DNA of 64,000 bases from Brachionus plicatilis. Its lineage: Eukaryota > Rotifera > Eurotatoria > Ploima > Brachionidae. Of the stretch, positions 11,205-23,584 are shown one piece after another; position 1 is the stretch's first letter; each line of letters starts with the position of its first letter. Location: positions 1,181,567 to 1,245,566 of the forward strand of contig QEOQ01000303.1 of the NCBI GenBank assembly GCA_010279815.1, in the 5' to 3' direction. Under the pieces are notes generated by a model. That model worked only from the letters and a program-made list of their open reading frames with translations. It did not search any database and was not told where the DNA came from. Made by a program: the position numbers and the translations under genes.

Positions 11205-11481
11205 ATGATAATGTTAAGAAATCAAGCAACAAAGTTTCATTTGAAATTAGGGTCGAAAATCGAAATAACTTTGGCAAATCGATAAAATTCAATTTTATTG
11301 ATAAAGTTTAAGCGATGCATTAAATGACAATTTTATCCTATATAATGCGATACTTTACTTTTTATTTACTAAACTCAAAATTATTTTAATCGATTAAAAT
11401 ATTTTTCGGAAGTTGTTTTCGAATTAAATATTCGGAAAAGTTGGTCGATCAATAAATTCGAACTTTTTATTGGGAAAATAA

Positions 11482-11665
11482 TAATAATAATAATAATATA
11501 AGTTACAACAAGCTAGAATATGGGAAAAAGTAGGATCCCATCTATGGTACACTGTGTTTAGAGCACAGTCACTTCTCCAGCTCTGCCTTCATCACACTGA
11601 AGATTGTTATTCGTTAGGTCACCATTCCCTCGTGTCGATTCTACAGAGCATCAGGACTTAAAAAA
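11482..11665 (-). repeat. GC-richer island with (AAT)n: probable LINE/SINE 3' end
   Basis: A microsatellite of AAT units (11482-11503) abuts about 150 bases of markedly higher GC (e.g. CACAGTCACTTCTCCAGC, CCTCGTGTCGATTCTACAG). Read on the minus strand, this is a non-coding segment ending in (ATT)n, the arrangement of 3' ends in several LINE clades and their SINEs. No reverse transcriptase reading was found in it. Identification as a retroelement tail is inference. Confidence 0.4.
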
Positions 11666-11765
11666 TAACTTATTTTAGTTCAATAACAATATTTTTTTGA
11701 GTGAAATTTTGTAATGTACTAAAGAAAGTAAAGTTTTATTTAGTATTATTTTTATTTATTTTTGG

Positions 11766-13110
11766 TTAAGAAAGGCATATGAAGATAATTTGAAAAGAAA
11801 AAGAGACAAATGTTCTTCGGTTAGGAATCACGTTGATTTTGAGGAAGAATCAGGCTTAGCTAAGTGCAGATTATGTGAATTTTATAGAAAACACAATAAC
11901 TCAACGACATATTTACGCAATCATTTAGCAAAGCATGGAATATATAAGCAATTGAAGTTACGTCAGAATTTTGAAAATTTGTTTAGCAACACTGGCAGTA
12001 ATTTCAGCGATGATAACCACACAGTAAATGAAAGTAAATCAAAAAATCAAATAAATTCAGATATTCGAAACTACAAATTATTAATGAAATATTAGTTACT
12101 TTTATGGCTCACACTAATCAACCCTCGTTTTTAGTTGAACATCAATCTTTTAGGGATTTTTAAAAAGAATTAAATACAAATTATAAGCCACCTTGTAGGT
12201 TAACTTATAGCAAGACATTATTAATAAAGAGACTAAATAAAACTTTATCATTTGTTGATATAACTTTAAATTTGAAATTTAAAGTTAGAAGTTTATCTCA
12301 AACAAAGCATTTCTTGGTGCAACTTGTCATTTAGAAACAAAAGTGTTTAAGTATAAGAGGAAAATTTTATGCTTAGAATATTTATCTGAGGACCACAACT
12401 CAAAATTTTTGTTTCAAAAATTAAATAGTATTTTAGAAAAATTGCATTTGAAAGATAAGGTAAATTAATTTGAAAATTTTGATTATTTAAAAAATTCGTA
12501 AATCATTATTTTATTAATTAGTTGATTGGCGGAACATCCGATTCTGGAGCAAATTTCAAAGCTACACTTGAGATGTTTCCAGAAAATGCTAATAAATTAC
12601 TTTGCACTGGCCATAAATTAAACTTATGTGTTGGAAGAAATTTTAAATTAAAAAATATAATTGAAAAAAACGGAAGATTTTTTTTTTTATATGAACGGAG
12701 AAGGTGATTTGAGAAAAAGTCAAATAAATATCAGTGTAAAAATATAATTTGAAATGATAACAAAATTAAAACAATAATTAATGAAATCATAAAAAATACA
12801 AACATTTATTTGGTTCGTTTAAGCAATCTGAGGCCTTAGAAAGAAAACTTAAATCAGTACATAACCAGCTAAATTATCAGCATTAAACAAAAAGTTTGTA
12901 CGAAATGGAGGAGTACATTCTATTTGTTATTGTCGATAATTGTAAATAAAGAAGCTCTTAACACAATAAAGTATGACCCAGGATGTCAGTGTATAGCAAG
13001 CTATGTACCAAGTGAAAGTGAGTTTGAAACTATTAATTATATGTATTAACTTTTTGAACCATTAAAAGAACTCACAACAGTTATCCTTTCGAAATCAAGT
13101 CTCTTCATTT
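11766..13110 (+). pseudogene. Decayed hAT-superfamily transposase
   Basis: Pieces of a hAT transposase appear in order but in different frames. First is a BED-type zinc finger around 11800-11950 (SGLAKCRLCEFYRKHNNSTT, then YLRNHLAKHG; C-x2-C ... H-x4-H). Next is SLFEHQ-like and FRDFLKELNTNYKPP at about 12130-12200. The catalytic-core segment GGTSDSGANFKATLEMFPEN with CTGHKLNLCV follows at 12530-12640, then KVCTKWRSTF at about 12895 (the usual TRWNSTY position), and SEFETINYMY...LFEPLKELTTV near 13020-13080. Stops and frameshifts break it, so it is inactive. No terminal repeats or target duplication could be paired with it. It lies just upstream of the codanin-1 gene. Confidence 0.7.
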
Positions 13111-13930
13111 TTTTACCATTTTTACCATTTTTTACAATAATTTACCGAAATTTACGTTAATTTTGCTCAAAAAATTCAATCATATTTTTTTTTACTTTTT
13201 CAAACAATTAAGAAAATAATTTTTTTCATGAAAATTGTTTTTTTCACAAATCTAGAATTATATTCTCTATTAGTAAAACTAACATTAACGAAAATTACAA
13301 GAAAGTATTAATTTTTCTGTTAGGAAAAAAAATATTCTTGATTTTTACTTATCAAAGTTTAATTTTTTTAAAAACAGAATAAAAACTTCCTTAAAAATTA
13401 TTGAGCTAAAGAGATTCGAAGTTATAAAAAAATTTTTTTGATAGATATTCATAGATAATTGTTATGAGAAATTAGTTCAGCTAATCGGGTTAACAACCGT
13501 ACAAAAAAGAAAATTAATGGCAATTTTTTCAAGTATTTAGAAATTAAATCTTTTAATAACCAAAAAATAATTTTTCATCAATTTTTTAAGTCAGTTTAAA
13601 GTGTGCAAAATCTCTCTTTTAAAACGAAATAATTTGAAATGTATAGAAATATTATTTTTCAGTTCTAGTTGGTAATGCCTCAAACAATTTTTTATTTTTT
13701 AGAATCTACAAAAACAGTTTGTAACAATTGTCAATTTTTTTATCCTTTTTACCATTCTTTGTACCAAGTTTCACAAAATAAAATTTTTTAACATAATTTT
13801 ACGATTAAATATTAAAAAGTCATTTTTCATAATTCATGCTCATTTGAGAATATTTTTGTTACAATATTCGAATGAATTTAAATAATTTACAATCATTTTA
13901 GATAACTAAATTTTAGAATTTTTGCTTGAA

Positions 13931-16900
13931 ATGAACCTAAAAGAGAAATATGATTTTATAATAGAAAGCCTAAGCAATAAATCTATTAATTGTGATGAGC
14001 TGATCAACCATTTAAAAGCAAATCGATTTCGATCAAATGATGAATCCCGGATCTCTTTGAATGATTTGACAGATGATTTAAATTCAAGTTCTATTGTAAT
14101 TTTATTTTAAATTCAAATTCACAGGAGGCTAATTTTAAAAATTTAAGAGTGATAAACCAATAATGGATTATAAAATAAACAGTAATTTTGTATCCTATTT
14201 TTTGACATTGATACATGAAGAGGGCAATAGATATTTACCATTAAAAAATTTGGTAAATAGTAATCCCATAATAAATCAAAAATCAGCAATTGGAAATTTT
14301 AGTACACCACCGAATAGCAAAATAATTAGTTTAAATCAATCATCGAATTCAGAAAACATATTTGATTCCACTTTGTCAAATGTTAATACACCTCATTCAA
14401 ATTTTAAGAATAGAAAAATAACTCTTCAGCCTCTTCCTTCGAACAGTTCACGTAGCAGTGCTGCCAATTCCCCAGTTGACCAAAACTCGTCTTACATAAA
14501 ACCAAACAACTTTAAACGTCACAATACATTTGCTGGATCAAGCAGTTCATCACCAATACCAGGTATGCTTTCACCACGTAACAGCTCCAACAATACACCA
14601 CCTTATTTATCGAAATTAAATAACAAAGCAACTCTGTTTGATTTTATAACAACTCCAAACAAGTCACCATCTCATCAAAAGTCTTCTAATTCTCAAAGTT
14701 TGATAAACGACTTCAAGAATCGGTTCGTCCAGCATCAAAATAAATTACAAAGCCAACAAACAAATGGCAAAGTTCAAAAAACGCCTCAGTCTCCTTTGGT
14801 CATTCAGCCTAATATTGATTCTCCTTTTTTAGAAAATGATCAATTTCCAGAAATAAACAGCAAAAATTCAACTCAATCAAATCAAACAAATCAAGAAGAC
14901 CAAAAAAAGGTAGATTATTCCAAATTGGGTGAATCAGTTAAGAATAGTTTGAAGTCTAATGAACTACTCAAAATTTCGACATTGTCAAATTTTTATTGTG
15001 AATTAATTTTAAGTAATTTTAATAAATTTTTTTTTAATACAGTACTCCAAAGATACGATGAATTTATCTTTTTTCAAGATGAAAAATTCACTAAATTAAT
15101 TTTTTTAAAATTTTAAATTTTTTATGAAAAAATTTAAAGATTAAATTAACTATTAATTTTAGACATTTAATTTGGAAGCAATTTAATTTAGACATGAAAT
15201 TTTGCTACATAATGCTTTCTTTTTCAATTTAATAATAATTTAATTTGTTTAATCTGTTTTATTTTTACACCTTACTTGCGGCGCTAATTGAACTAAATAA
15301 TTACCATAGGTTTAATTCGAATTTTTTTTTAAATTAAAATTCGATTATTTAGGTAGTCAAAAATTAATTGAAGATTTTTTTACCTTTTTTTAAGCTTTTA
15401 CTACTTAAACCTTTTTATGCAAATCAACCAGATTTTTTTTGTTTTTAATAGGAAAAAAAATGTATAAATTTCTTTATTTGAGTCATTTTTTGGAGTAAAA
15501 AATTTTCAATTTAAAGAAACCCTTTAGTGATCAAGCTTTCTTTTATTTGAAGAAATACGGTTAAATAAATTTCGATCTTAAAAGTCGGTAAATTTTTTAT
15601 ATTTTCTTTTTTTGAAAAAGACCATTTTTACAGATTTTCTAAAAATATCTAAAAATTTTTTTATATTTTACATTAATTAATGTTTTTTATTTAAAATGAT
15701 ATTCAATAATATTTTAGATATAATAAAAAGATAATTGATCGTATCATAACAGCACTGTAAATTTTTAAATATATGATTGAATTAATAAAATAAATAAGAT
15801 AATTTCACTCTGACCTTAAATACGGAATTGTTTTTTCTTTTCCAATTGTTAACTCTTAACAGCATTGAAGACAAGAGAAATTTCAATCCAAAAGGTAATT
15901 AAAAAATTAATTTAAAACAAATTTATGATATTTTGAACAAGAATCTAATAACTTTCGCATCTTTGTTTCAATTGAATCATGCATCTTTTTTGCCATCAAA
16001 TCGATCAGTAACCTTGAATGGTAATTTTACTTATTTTTTGACAATAGGCATCAAAAATTATTCAGTATCTTAAAAAATTTAAAAAATTCGACATTGAGCG
16101 AATTAAATGAAAATATTTACATGAAATCATTTGCTGAATTATTCGACCGACGCTCACCAATTTTTGAAAATGAATTTAATAAAGAAGTAATTTTAATTAA
16201 TTTATTTAGATTTAAAAAAAATATTTATTTCTAGGAAATAAAGCAAAAATCAAAATTGTTTTTTTTCGATTTAAAAGTGGTGCCATTTAACACTGACGCT
16301 AATTCTCGGATTAATTTTCCGGCCAAAAAAAATTTGATATCATGTAAAAATCAAAGGTTTGACTTTAGTAACTAAAAATAAGCAGGATACAAAATTAAAT
16401 TTAGAGATGCATTTTATGATATCTTATGGAATTGGGAGAAAAATCATTGTTTAGAAAATTGGAATTTTAGTGACTATTATGGTGAAAAGATTCGAAATTT
16501 AGTATCATTTAAAGATAATCTTTCTAGTTTTTTTGAATTTGTTCGATTGTTTTTGGACCAACTAGTTCTAGTGAGTTTAAAAATAGAAAATTAACACTTT
16601 TTTTTGAATAAAATGAGCTTAGATGTGCAAAGATGATAAAATGCTGATCAACAACGAAATAGAAGAGAAAAATGAAACAATTAAAGGCTTAAATGATCCA
16701 ATGAAGCTAAAAAAGTTCCATTTTTCTATTTTTTTTAATTTTAAATAAAATAAAATATAAAAGCTTTTAAAAAGACTAAATGCACGAATGAGTACACCAG
16801 ATCCCCACTATGGACCCAATCCAGCGCCAAAGTTTATAGGGTATCAAGAATTTTTCAAAGAATTCATTGATATCTCCGGTAGTCCAAAATTTCACCAATG

Positions 16901-19900
16901 TTTAAAAGATTGCATCGCAAACGAAATCGAAATCATTCATCGTGAAATTCCAGATTTTGAATATAAAAATGAGAATTCCCTAGAAAAAGTAGGAGAAAAT
17001 CATTTGATAGTTTAAAGTTAACTCCTTTTTAGGACATGTTAGAAGATACGCTGTTAAAGCTAAGAATTCTGGGAAAATTTTTTGGCTATTTGGCTTTTTA
17101 TTCATATCAATATCCGGTGCCAAATTGTTTTATGAAAGATTTTGCATCAATTCGAAATAACGTAAATAAATTAAAATTAAAATTGTATAAAAAAATTGAA
17201 TTTTACCTTCATTTTTTAGCAATCAATGCCAATAAATTTGCATGCTTATTTGGAAAAAGCATTGGTTAAGAAACATTTGATTTTAACAGTGCCTTTTGTG
17301 GTAGAGTTCTTAAGTATGATGGATGAAAATGCCTTTTTAATTGAAAGCATACAACAAACATTCAATCTTTTAATAATGATTTACAAGTTAGTTTACCTTT
17401 TAAAAAACTGGCTTAATTATTTTATCTTTAATATTCAATTTATAAAATAATTTGAAAAAATTATGGGAAATTTTTAAATTTGTAACTAAGTAGAAGTAGT
17501 AGTAGTGGTAGTTTAAACTGCAACTTAGAGATTATCAAAGCATTAATTCATATATTGGGCTATCTGATTTTGTGTTTAGGCTATAATTGATTCCTTTATT
17601 AAATTCAATTTGTTTATAATTGTTTATCACTTTGTACATCTGAATTAAATAACCCCTTAATCTTCTTGTGCTCAAGTTAGTTAAATCTAGCTTTGACAAA
17701 CGTTGCTGATAATTTAAATCACGCACTTTTAAAATCAACTTCTGGAATACCCAGATCCCTTTCGCATTTTGACTTACTCATGGGTTGCAAAACAATCTTA
17801 TAATCAAACTCCGAATTTTTGTTGCCAATATGCACAAATTTGCATGTATCTTCATTCATCTAAGTCGACCACTCTTTTGACCACTTGCACACTTTATCTA
17901 TGTCTGATTGTAGCTTATAAATGAAAATATTAATTGTTAATAATATATTTGTGTCATCAGCATAAACTTCACACTAATCATGGACTTTATTCAACATATC
18001 GCTTATATAAATAGTAAAAAGAAGAGGACCTAGCACTGAACCTTGTGGAAATCAACAGTTAAAAAAAATATTTGGTCATATCATAATTTTAATCTTTAAA
18101 TAATTCTTTTTCTGAATAAGGTCTGCCACGATTTCTTTTTCTCCATTTGGAACTTGCTTTTTTCTTCACGTACTTAAAACGAATTGCAAAACCAATTATT
18201 TGTTTGAACATTTATTTTTTGTAGTATACTGAAAAAGAAGAGCTACTTTCTTACCATTTTGGAATATCATTTCGTAGCTGAAAAATCCAAACTGTAAATG
18301 TCCTTTTTTTAAACGGTTAGTATTTAAATGGGTATTTATTAATATAATTGTGTATTTAGCAAAAAATCACTTTGGATATTAGATAAATAATTTGAGTGCT
18401 TAAAATATTGAATGAGTGTTATTTTAAAATAATCGAGTATTTAAATGTTTATTTGAGGTCTAAAAAAATCAAATGAGTGTATAAAAATTCATTTAGAGTA
18501 TTAATTTATCTCAGTGGTTACTTATTTAAATAAAAACAATATAAATATTCATATTAATGATTAGAAATGATTGATCTTTAATTTATTTAACAAAAACAAT
18601 CAATAATTTAAATAATTCAGGTTAAGTTAATTCACAAATTCAAATTTATAACTTTTTTATCCATTAAAAGTGACATGAAATGTCAAGTAATTGATTTTAT
18701 TAAAAAAATTAATTTTTTCTCGATTATTGAAAAAAAATATCACAATTTATATTTTGATCTTTTGATCTTGATCTCAAACTTCAATTTGCCAAATTTTTTT
18801 TATTTCTCTTATCAATAAGATGATTAAATAATAATTCGATATCTACTCATTTTTAAAATTCAAAACGGCCAATTCAAAATTCAAAATTTTTTGAAAAAAT
18901 GTCTTGGATTCTCGATTTTTGGAAAAAAAAGACATTTTTTCAAAAATATTTGAATTGTGAATTGGCCGTTTTGAATTTTACAAAAATTATCTCAAAATCC
19001 TGAAAATTTACGTAATTTTTCGTAAATACCTCTTTTTCACTTATCGGATTTTACGTTAATTTACGGTATTTTACGTAATTTTTCGTAAAATACTGTTATC
19101 AAATTACCAATGAAAAAAAAGAATTTTTTAAGATATTTTTATAGACTATCACATCCGAGGATAGAAAATTTCACTAATACATTATTATGACTTAAACGCA
19201 AGCCCTATTTAATTTTAATTTTGATTTCATTTGGAATTATTAAGATTTTTCTTGTTTTGATATTTTATAAGAACATTAATTGTAAGAGAACTTTTGAATA
19301 AAAATTAGGAGATAATTCCGAAATAAATAAATAAATAAATAATAACAATATAAACACAATAATTTCTTAAATTTCAATTGAAACATGATTTGATTCTCAG
19401 GCCCTCGAAAACATATCAAAAATTTTTAGTAAATTTATTCCTTGATTTGAGTGAGACAATCAATTTAAGTGAAGTAAATTACAACGTTTTAACTTAATAA
19501 AAAGAAAATTGATTCTTTTTAAATTTGAAAAAATTAATTTAAATTCACTTGATGAATAGCAGACTTATTTTTAGGCCACAATTTTTTGTAAAAATTAAGA
19601 ATTAACTTCAAAAATAAAACAAAAGTCACTGTTATGACTTGACTTAGGAAATGTGACTTAAAAACAACTCTGGTTAAAAGATTAAAATCTACTTAAAAAT
19701 AAAATAAACTTTATTAATAATAAATTTAATAAATTTTATAGTTCAGAGTTTTTACTGATGAAATCCAGCCATTTTACAATAGACAAATTACTCTTGTTGT
19801 TCAAAATAGCATGGCTATTACAATTAAAAAAAATACCCATGCATCAAATAAAAATTAAAGAAAACTTTCACGAAGATGATAAAAAAGTTGGCGTAGATAA

Positions 19901-21606
19901 CTTCAGCTTTGTAACACCTCTTTTGCTCCATTTTTGCTGTCCATATCTAGGTAGCTGATTCTTTATTTTAATAAAATATTTTAATTCATTTTTTGGATCA
20001 GATGAACTGCAAAAACTTTTAACAAGATTTTCGACAGGTGTAAAAAGAGCAGCACAGAAAATAAAAGATGCAAGTCATCTTTTTTCTCTGGAACTAGTGA
20101 GAGATCAACCAAATACAAAGCTAGACTCAAAAGAAATTCAAGTAAATTATTAATTTTAAACTAATCAAATTGGTATTAAATTTTCCAAAAGATGAAATTA
20201 ATGAATCAATTTCTAAGTACTCATCCTAGTCACAAAAAATTGGTTGATTTCATATCTGAGTCAGTTTTTGTGTCATTTATCAAACTTTTTCGCCAAAACG
20301 ATCTGAAAAGAATTATCGATGAATTAAACAATGAGCTTATTACAATTGACAATGAAAAACAAAGTGATCTGATTGAATATGAAGTAAATTTCATTTATAT
20401 TTTCTAACCTTAAGCTGTATTAAACTTTTATTTCATATTATGTATTTAAATTTAATAATATTGAAGAATTTTATGCAGCTACGGTTTGAAATTTAAATTA
20501 TTTAATTAAACTTATGTCAAAAAGAATACTATGCAGAAATTGTCTAAATCGTTTGCTAAAAAAACATCAACCGAGTGTATTCAATCTGGAAAAAAGTGAT
20601 TATTTTTTTAATTCTCAACTTTTACAATGAAAAAATTGAAAATTTTGACATTTAGATTTTTGCAATCAAAAATTGAAATTTTGATTTCGAAACATTTAGA
20701 AAATGCGTCATCACAGCAAGTAATTAGTATTAGCTCACAAATTGCATTATTCAAATCAATGGAAAAACTAAATCAATGGGTGGACTGCAACCTCACGGAT
20801 AAAATATTTTATGAGGAGATAAAACTAAAGAAAATTAAGAAAAAAATAGAATTGTGTAGCGAAAAATTGATATCAAACATTGAGATACCTTTGATAGATG
20901 ATGACTCTATAAATTTTAGCATAGAAAGTATGATGCCATCTGAAATTTTTAATATTACCAAGGTAAAATTTTAATGATGATGGCTATTAATTTTTCATAT
21001 CATTTATTATTTAAGTTTATTCAAAAAAAACTCATCAAAAAAGAAATGAGTTTTTTTGAAATTCAAACAGAAATTTCAAGTCTTCTAGAAAAAATCCTTG
21101 ATTTTAACCTAAAAAATGTAAGCATTTTTTACAAGTGAATTTTTTCATTAATCTTTTTCATTTAGATTTACGAAAATAAACTAATAAAATCAGTAAAATT
21201 TTATTTAGCTCAAGTATCTTTTGAGATAATACTGCTTTTAAGTAAGTTTTAAATAAATTATTTTAGAACTTTATTTTTAATCTAATTACAAAGTGAAAAA
21301 TTATTCCAATGATTTAATTGATAAAAAAGTTATTGAATGTTATATTAATATAGAAAAATGTTTGGATAAATCAGCTTATAAGTTGGTTTTAGAATGGATA
21401 GATAATCCTAGAAATTTGTACATGATTAAAAAAAATCCCAGCTCAGTGAGTTTTAAATGTATTTTTTAACTAAATATTGTTAATTTTTTTAATTTAAGAA
21501 AATAAAAATAAATTTGAAATTTTTTATTAACCATCTAATGGAATGCCTGAGTTTAAATGAATCAAATGTACAATTAGATAAAATAATGGCTATTCTCTGC
21601 GAATGA
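13931..21606 (+). CDS. CDAN1: Codanin-1 homologue, about 20 exons
   Basis: Codanin-1 binds the histone chaperone ASF1; in humans it is mutated in congenital dyserythropoietic anaemia type I. Exons read: 13931-14095, 14148 to about 15040, 15863-15894, 15942-16020, 16048-16186, 16235-16343, 16383-16570, 16623-16714, 16775-16988, 17033-17161, 17220-17386, 19742-19950, 20002-20141, 20192-20383, 20525-20595, 20656-20962, 21016-21117, 21166-21241, 21294-21445 and 21499-21606. From 15863 on, every junction agrees in phase. Landmarks matching the human protein are INSNFVSYFLTLIHEEGNRY early, a long S/N/P-rich linker, FVSIESCIFFAIKSI, RDAFYDILWNWE, YQEFFKEFIDIS, LRILGKFFGYLAFY, LILTVPFVVEFLSMMDENA, TIDKLLLLFKIAWLLQL, LLLHFCCPYLDELQKLL and LVDFISESVFVSFIKLF. 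Length is about 1,190 residues against about 1,230 in human. The end of exon 2 and the join to 15863 are unresolved. The 2.35-kb intron 17387-19741 holds transposon relics. Confidence 0.88.
15410..15590 (+). repeat. Dispersed repeat in a codanin-1 intron
   Basis: This copy lies between codanin-1 exons 2 and 3 and belongs to the family also found at 6480-6640 (inverted) and 2860-2945. Shared blocks include TTTCTTTATTTGAGTCA and GCTTTCTTTTATTTGA. No coding capacity. Confidence 0.6.
17490..18060 (-). pseudogene. LINE reverse transcriptase relic
   Basis: Minus-strand translation from about 18050 gives the reverse transcriptase core GSVLGPLLFTIYISDMLNKV, then the catalytic box YADDTNILL, then LQSDIDKVCKWSKEW and KFVHIGNK. 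From 17740 the typical thumb region follows: DLNYQQRLSKLDLTNLSTRR, LRGYLIQMYKVINN. This matches jockey/CR1-like non-LTR retrotransposons. In-frame stops and a deletion between palm and thumb make it inactive, and the copy is 5'-truncated. An imperfect (ACT)n tract at about 17490-17515 probably marks its 3' tail. It sits antisense within a codanin-1 intron. Confidence 0.75.
18070..18190 (-). pseudogene. AT-hook-like coding remnant
   Basis: Minus-strand frame reading FAIRFKYVKKKASSKWRKRN followed by RGRPYSEKELFKD and a stop. KRNRGRP is an AT-hook-like core (RGRP flanked by basic residues). It lies just upstream of the LINE relic and may be part of it or an older insertion. Family unknown. Confidence 0.35.
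18540..18800 (+). repeat. Dispersed MITE-like repeat, copy with an empty insertion site
   Basis: The sequence matches segments at 40990-41380 and 45130-45505: AATGATTGAT...TTTAACAAAAACAATCAA, then ATTCAGGT..., then CAATTTATATTTTGATC and a right end GATCTCAAACTTCAATTTGCC. Here AATTTAAATAATTCAGG is uninterrupted, whereas the copy near 41030 is split at the same place by a small hAT element. It lies in the long codanin-1 intron. Confidence 0.65.
18857..18977. repeat. Foldback repeat, 49-bp arms
   Basis: Arms 18857-18905 and 18929-18977 are inverted copies with only a few mismatches (ends AATTCAAAACGGCCAATTCA), separated by about 23 bases. It would form a long hairpin. It lies inside the codanin-1 intron with no coding capacity. 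Confidence 0.75.
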
Positions 21607-23584
21607 TTATAAAGAATTATGGTGAAATTTTTTTCAATATTATTTAGATTAGATCTTTTTATTTAAAAACGAATAGTTGCATCAAATTATTGTGAATAAA
21701 TCATCTTATAAACAATTTTATTCTAATACATTAGTAAAAGTGTCAAATTAAATTTTTGTGTTGGCTTTATTTAAAAATTCATTATGCATAATCATTATAT
21801 TTTTTTAAATATCAAGAGTCTCTAATATTAATAATTTTTTTTCATATCAAAGCTAATAAATTTACTTTACAATTCATGGAATAAATTTGGACGAGGGTTT
21901 TTGCTGCATAAAGAAAAAAAAGAATGGAAAAAAAATTTACAGCATAAAGACAATTTAGTTTAGCATGTTATTATTTTTTCTAAAAGCGCATAATAAAAAG
22001 CAGTATAGATTAAAAAAAATCATTATAGCATTAAAATAAAAAATAATCACCAAAAGTCAATTGAAATATGACTGGGATACGATGATCACCGAAATACCAA
22101 CAAAAATGATCCTCAGACCTATATTTGTAAAGAGTGTGACGTTGAAATTAAACACAATATGACTGTCCCTGGTCAATCTTGCCAATTTAGATACAAGATT
22201 CATAAGTGCTTGAAATGAAAGGCCAATTAGGTTTGCATGTAGATCTCGTCCAGGCAAAAAAAAGGCACTAAAACATTTCATCAAAACTTTGAACACATTC
22301 TTGAAAAAGCTACTGAAAAAGACTTGGAAACTGATCCTGAACCTGTTTGAGTCAATAGAAAAAGAAATGCTTGTTCACTACGAGTAGAGGATCCAAAAAC
22401 AAAAGAAACAAGAACAATTTCGCCGCATAAGGATGCTGTACTAGTTGTTTCTCAACAAAAAAGACCTCGTGGTCGTTCACGCAAAGCTCAATCAGCTCTA
22501 ATCAATCAATAGTTTTTTCTTGTCATTTTTGTTTTTTATTTGTTTAAGTTAATTTTTCTGTGCGATAATCGATTTTCTATGCGTTAAAGTAAAATTCATG
22601 CTATTCTAATAAATTTTTTATGCTGTTATTTTTTATTTCTGTTTATGCGAAAAAAAAAATTTATTCATGCTAAAAAGGTATTTTGTTATGCGTCAAAGGA
22701 CTTTTCCTAAAATATTTTGTTAAAAATTCATAAGTTTCAAAAAATAATCCATCCATACAATGTTTTGGAATGCTTTAATTCTACTGTAAATATTGATCTT
22801 TTTAAGAAATAAGAAAAAGACAAAGCTCGATCCAGTTTTTATTCAAATAATGATGATAATTTCTTATCCTAAATTAATTTCAATAGCAGTTCATTAAGTT
22901 TGATGATTAGATTACAGCTTTATTATTATTATTATTATTTATAATTTATACTGCACCTCATAGGCGACTTAAAAGCTAAGATTAAATTATTTAAGTTGCT
23001 GATTTATTTAGCACATCGTACAAAATATCTTTATAGTATTTAAAATTTTATGATTAATTGATTGAATTTTTTTTCTTTTAATTTACATTGAAGAACAGAT
23101 ATATTAATTGATTTTAATTACCTAGTCAGTATTTTATTTTTTAATAAATCAAAAAACTTTTGTATAAAAAGCTTTATTTTTTTTGACTAGAAATCAAAGA
23201 TTGTTTGACAAAAAAAAATAAATTAAACCCTAAATTTGAACTAAAGTATTTTAACCTTTGTTAAGCAATAAATTTAATAACAATATAAATTTCGATCAAA
23301 AATAGAATTTCATAAAATCTAATTCATCACAATTGAATTAAATATCTCTTAGCTAAACTTGAATAGGGGAAGTAGTGATTTAATCTGTTCATGCATCATA
23401 ATCTATTATACAATCACAATCTATTTCAAGTTTAGAATATATGAAAAAAAAATAAAAATCATATAAAATCTAACAGACCGGCCAAAGTTATAAAATGATG
23501 CAAAATAATTTCCTGAAATAGTTAAAAATAGTTCAAATGTGCAAAACACGGAATGAGAGAATTTTTTAGAAAAAAAAAGTGTTA
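21607..23584. other. Intergenic region holding one decayed element
   Basis: Between codanin-1 and the galactosyltransferase gene. The recognisable content is the element at 21895-22700, described separately. A (TTA)n tract lies at 22920-22940, followed by a less AT-rich TACTGCACCTCATAGGCGAC. The rest shows nothing. Confidence 0.5.
21895..22700 (+). mobile_element. Decayed element with subterminal GCATAA/TTATGC repeats and an ORF relic
   Basis: The left flank (21911-22005) carries several GCATAA-type motifs and the right flank (22560-22692) several inverted ones (TATGCG, CATGCT, TTATGCG). Between them, a plus-strand frame from about 22095 to 22512 reads TYICKECDVEIKHNMTVPGQ, SCQFRYKIHKC (possible zinc-binding C-x2-C...H-x-C), and at the end VLVVSQQKRPRGRSRKAQSA, an AT-hook-like tail, then TAG. 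Three in-frame stops break it. The layout suggests a DNA transposon with subterminal transposase-binding repeats, but no catalytic domain was recognised and no target duplication found. Confidence 0.4.

Noticed and set aside
15013..15042. A 30-nt GT...AG intron near the end of codanin-1 exon 2
   Set aside because: The borders look good and 30-nt introns occur elsewhere here, but reading through gives a better match to the human protein and no usable donor follows. Left unresolved.
19321..19345. AAAT/AATA microsatellite
   Set aside because: Simple repeat expected in such A+T-rich DNA, with no link to a retroelement tail visible.
20467..20483. A 17-nt microexon in codanin-1 between 20383 and 20525
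   Set aside because: It has AG and GT borders, but including it puts the following exon into a frame that breaks at the next junction. Joining 20383 directly to 20525 keeps phase through 20656 and aligns better with human codanin-1.
22057..22296. Minus-strand open frame of 79 residues
   Set aside because: The plus strand of the same bases reads better as a decayed zinc/AT-hook protein, so the minus frame is a shadow.
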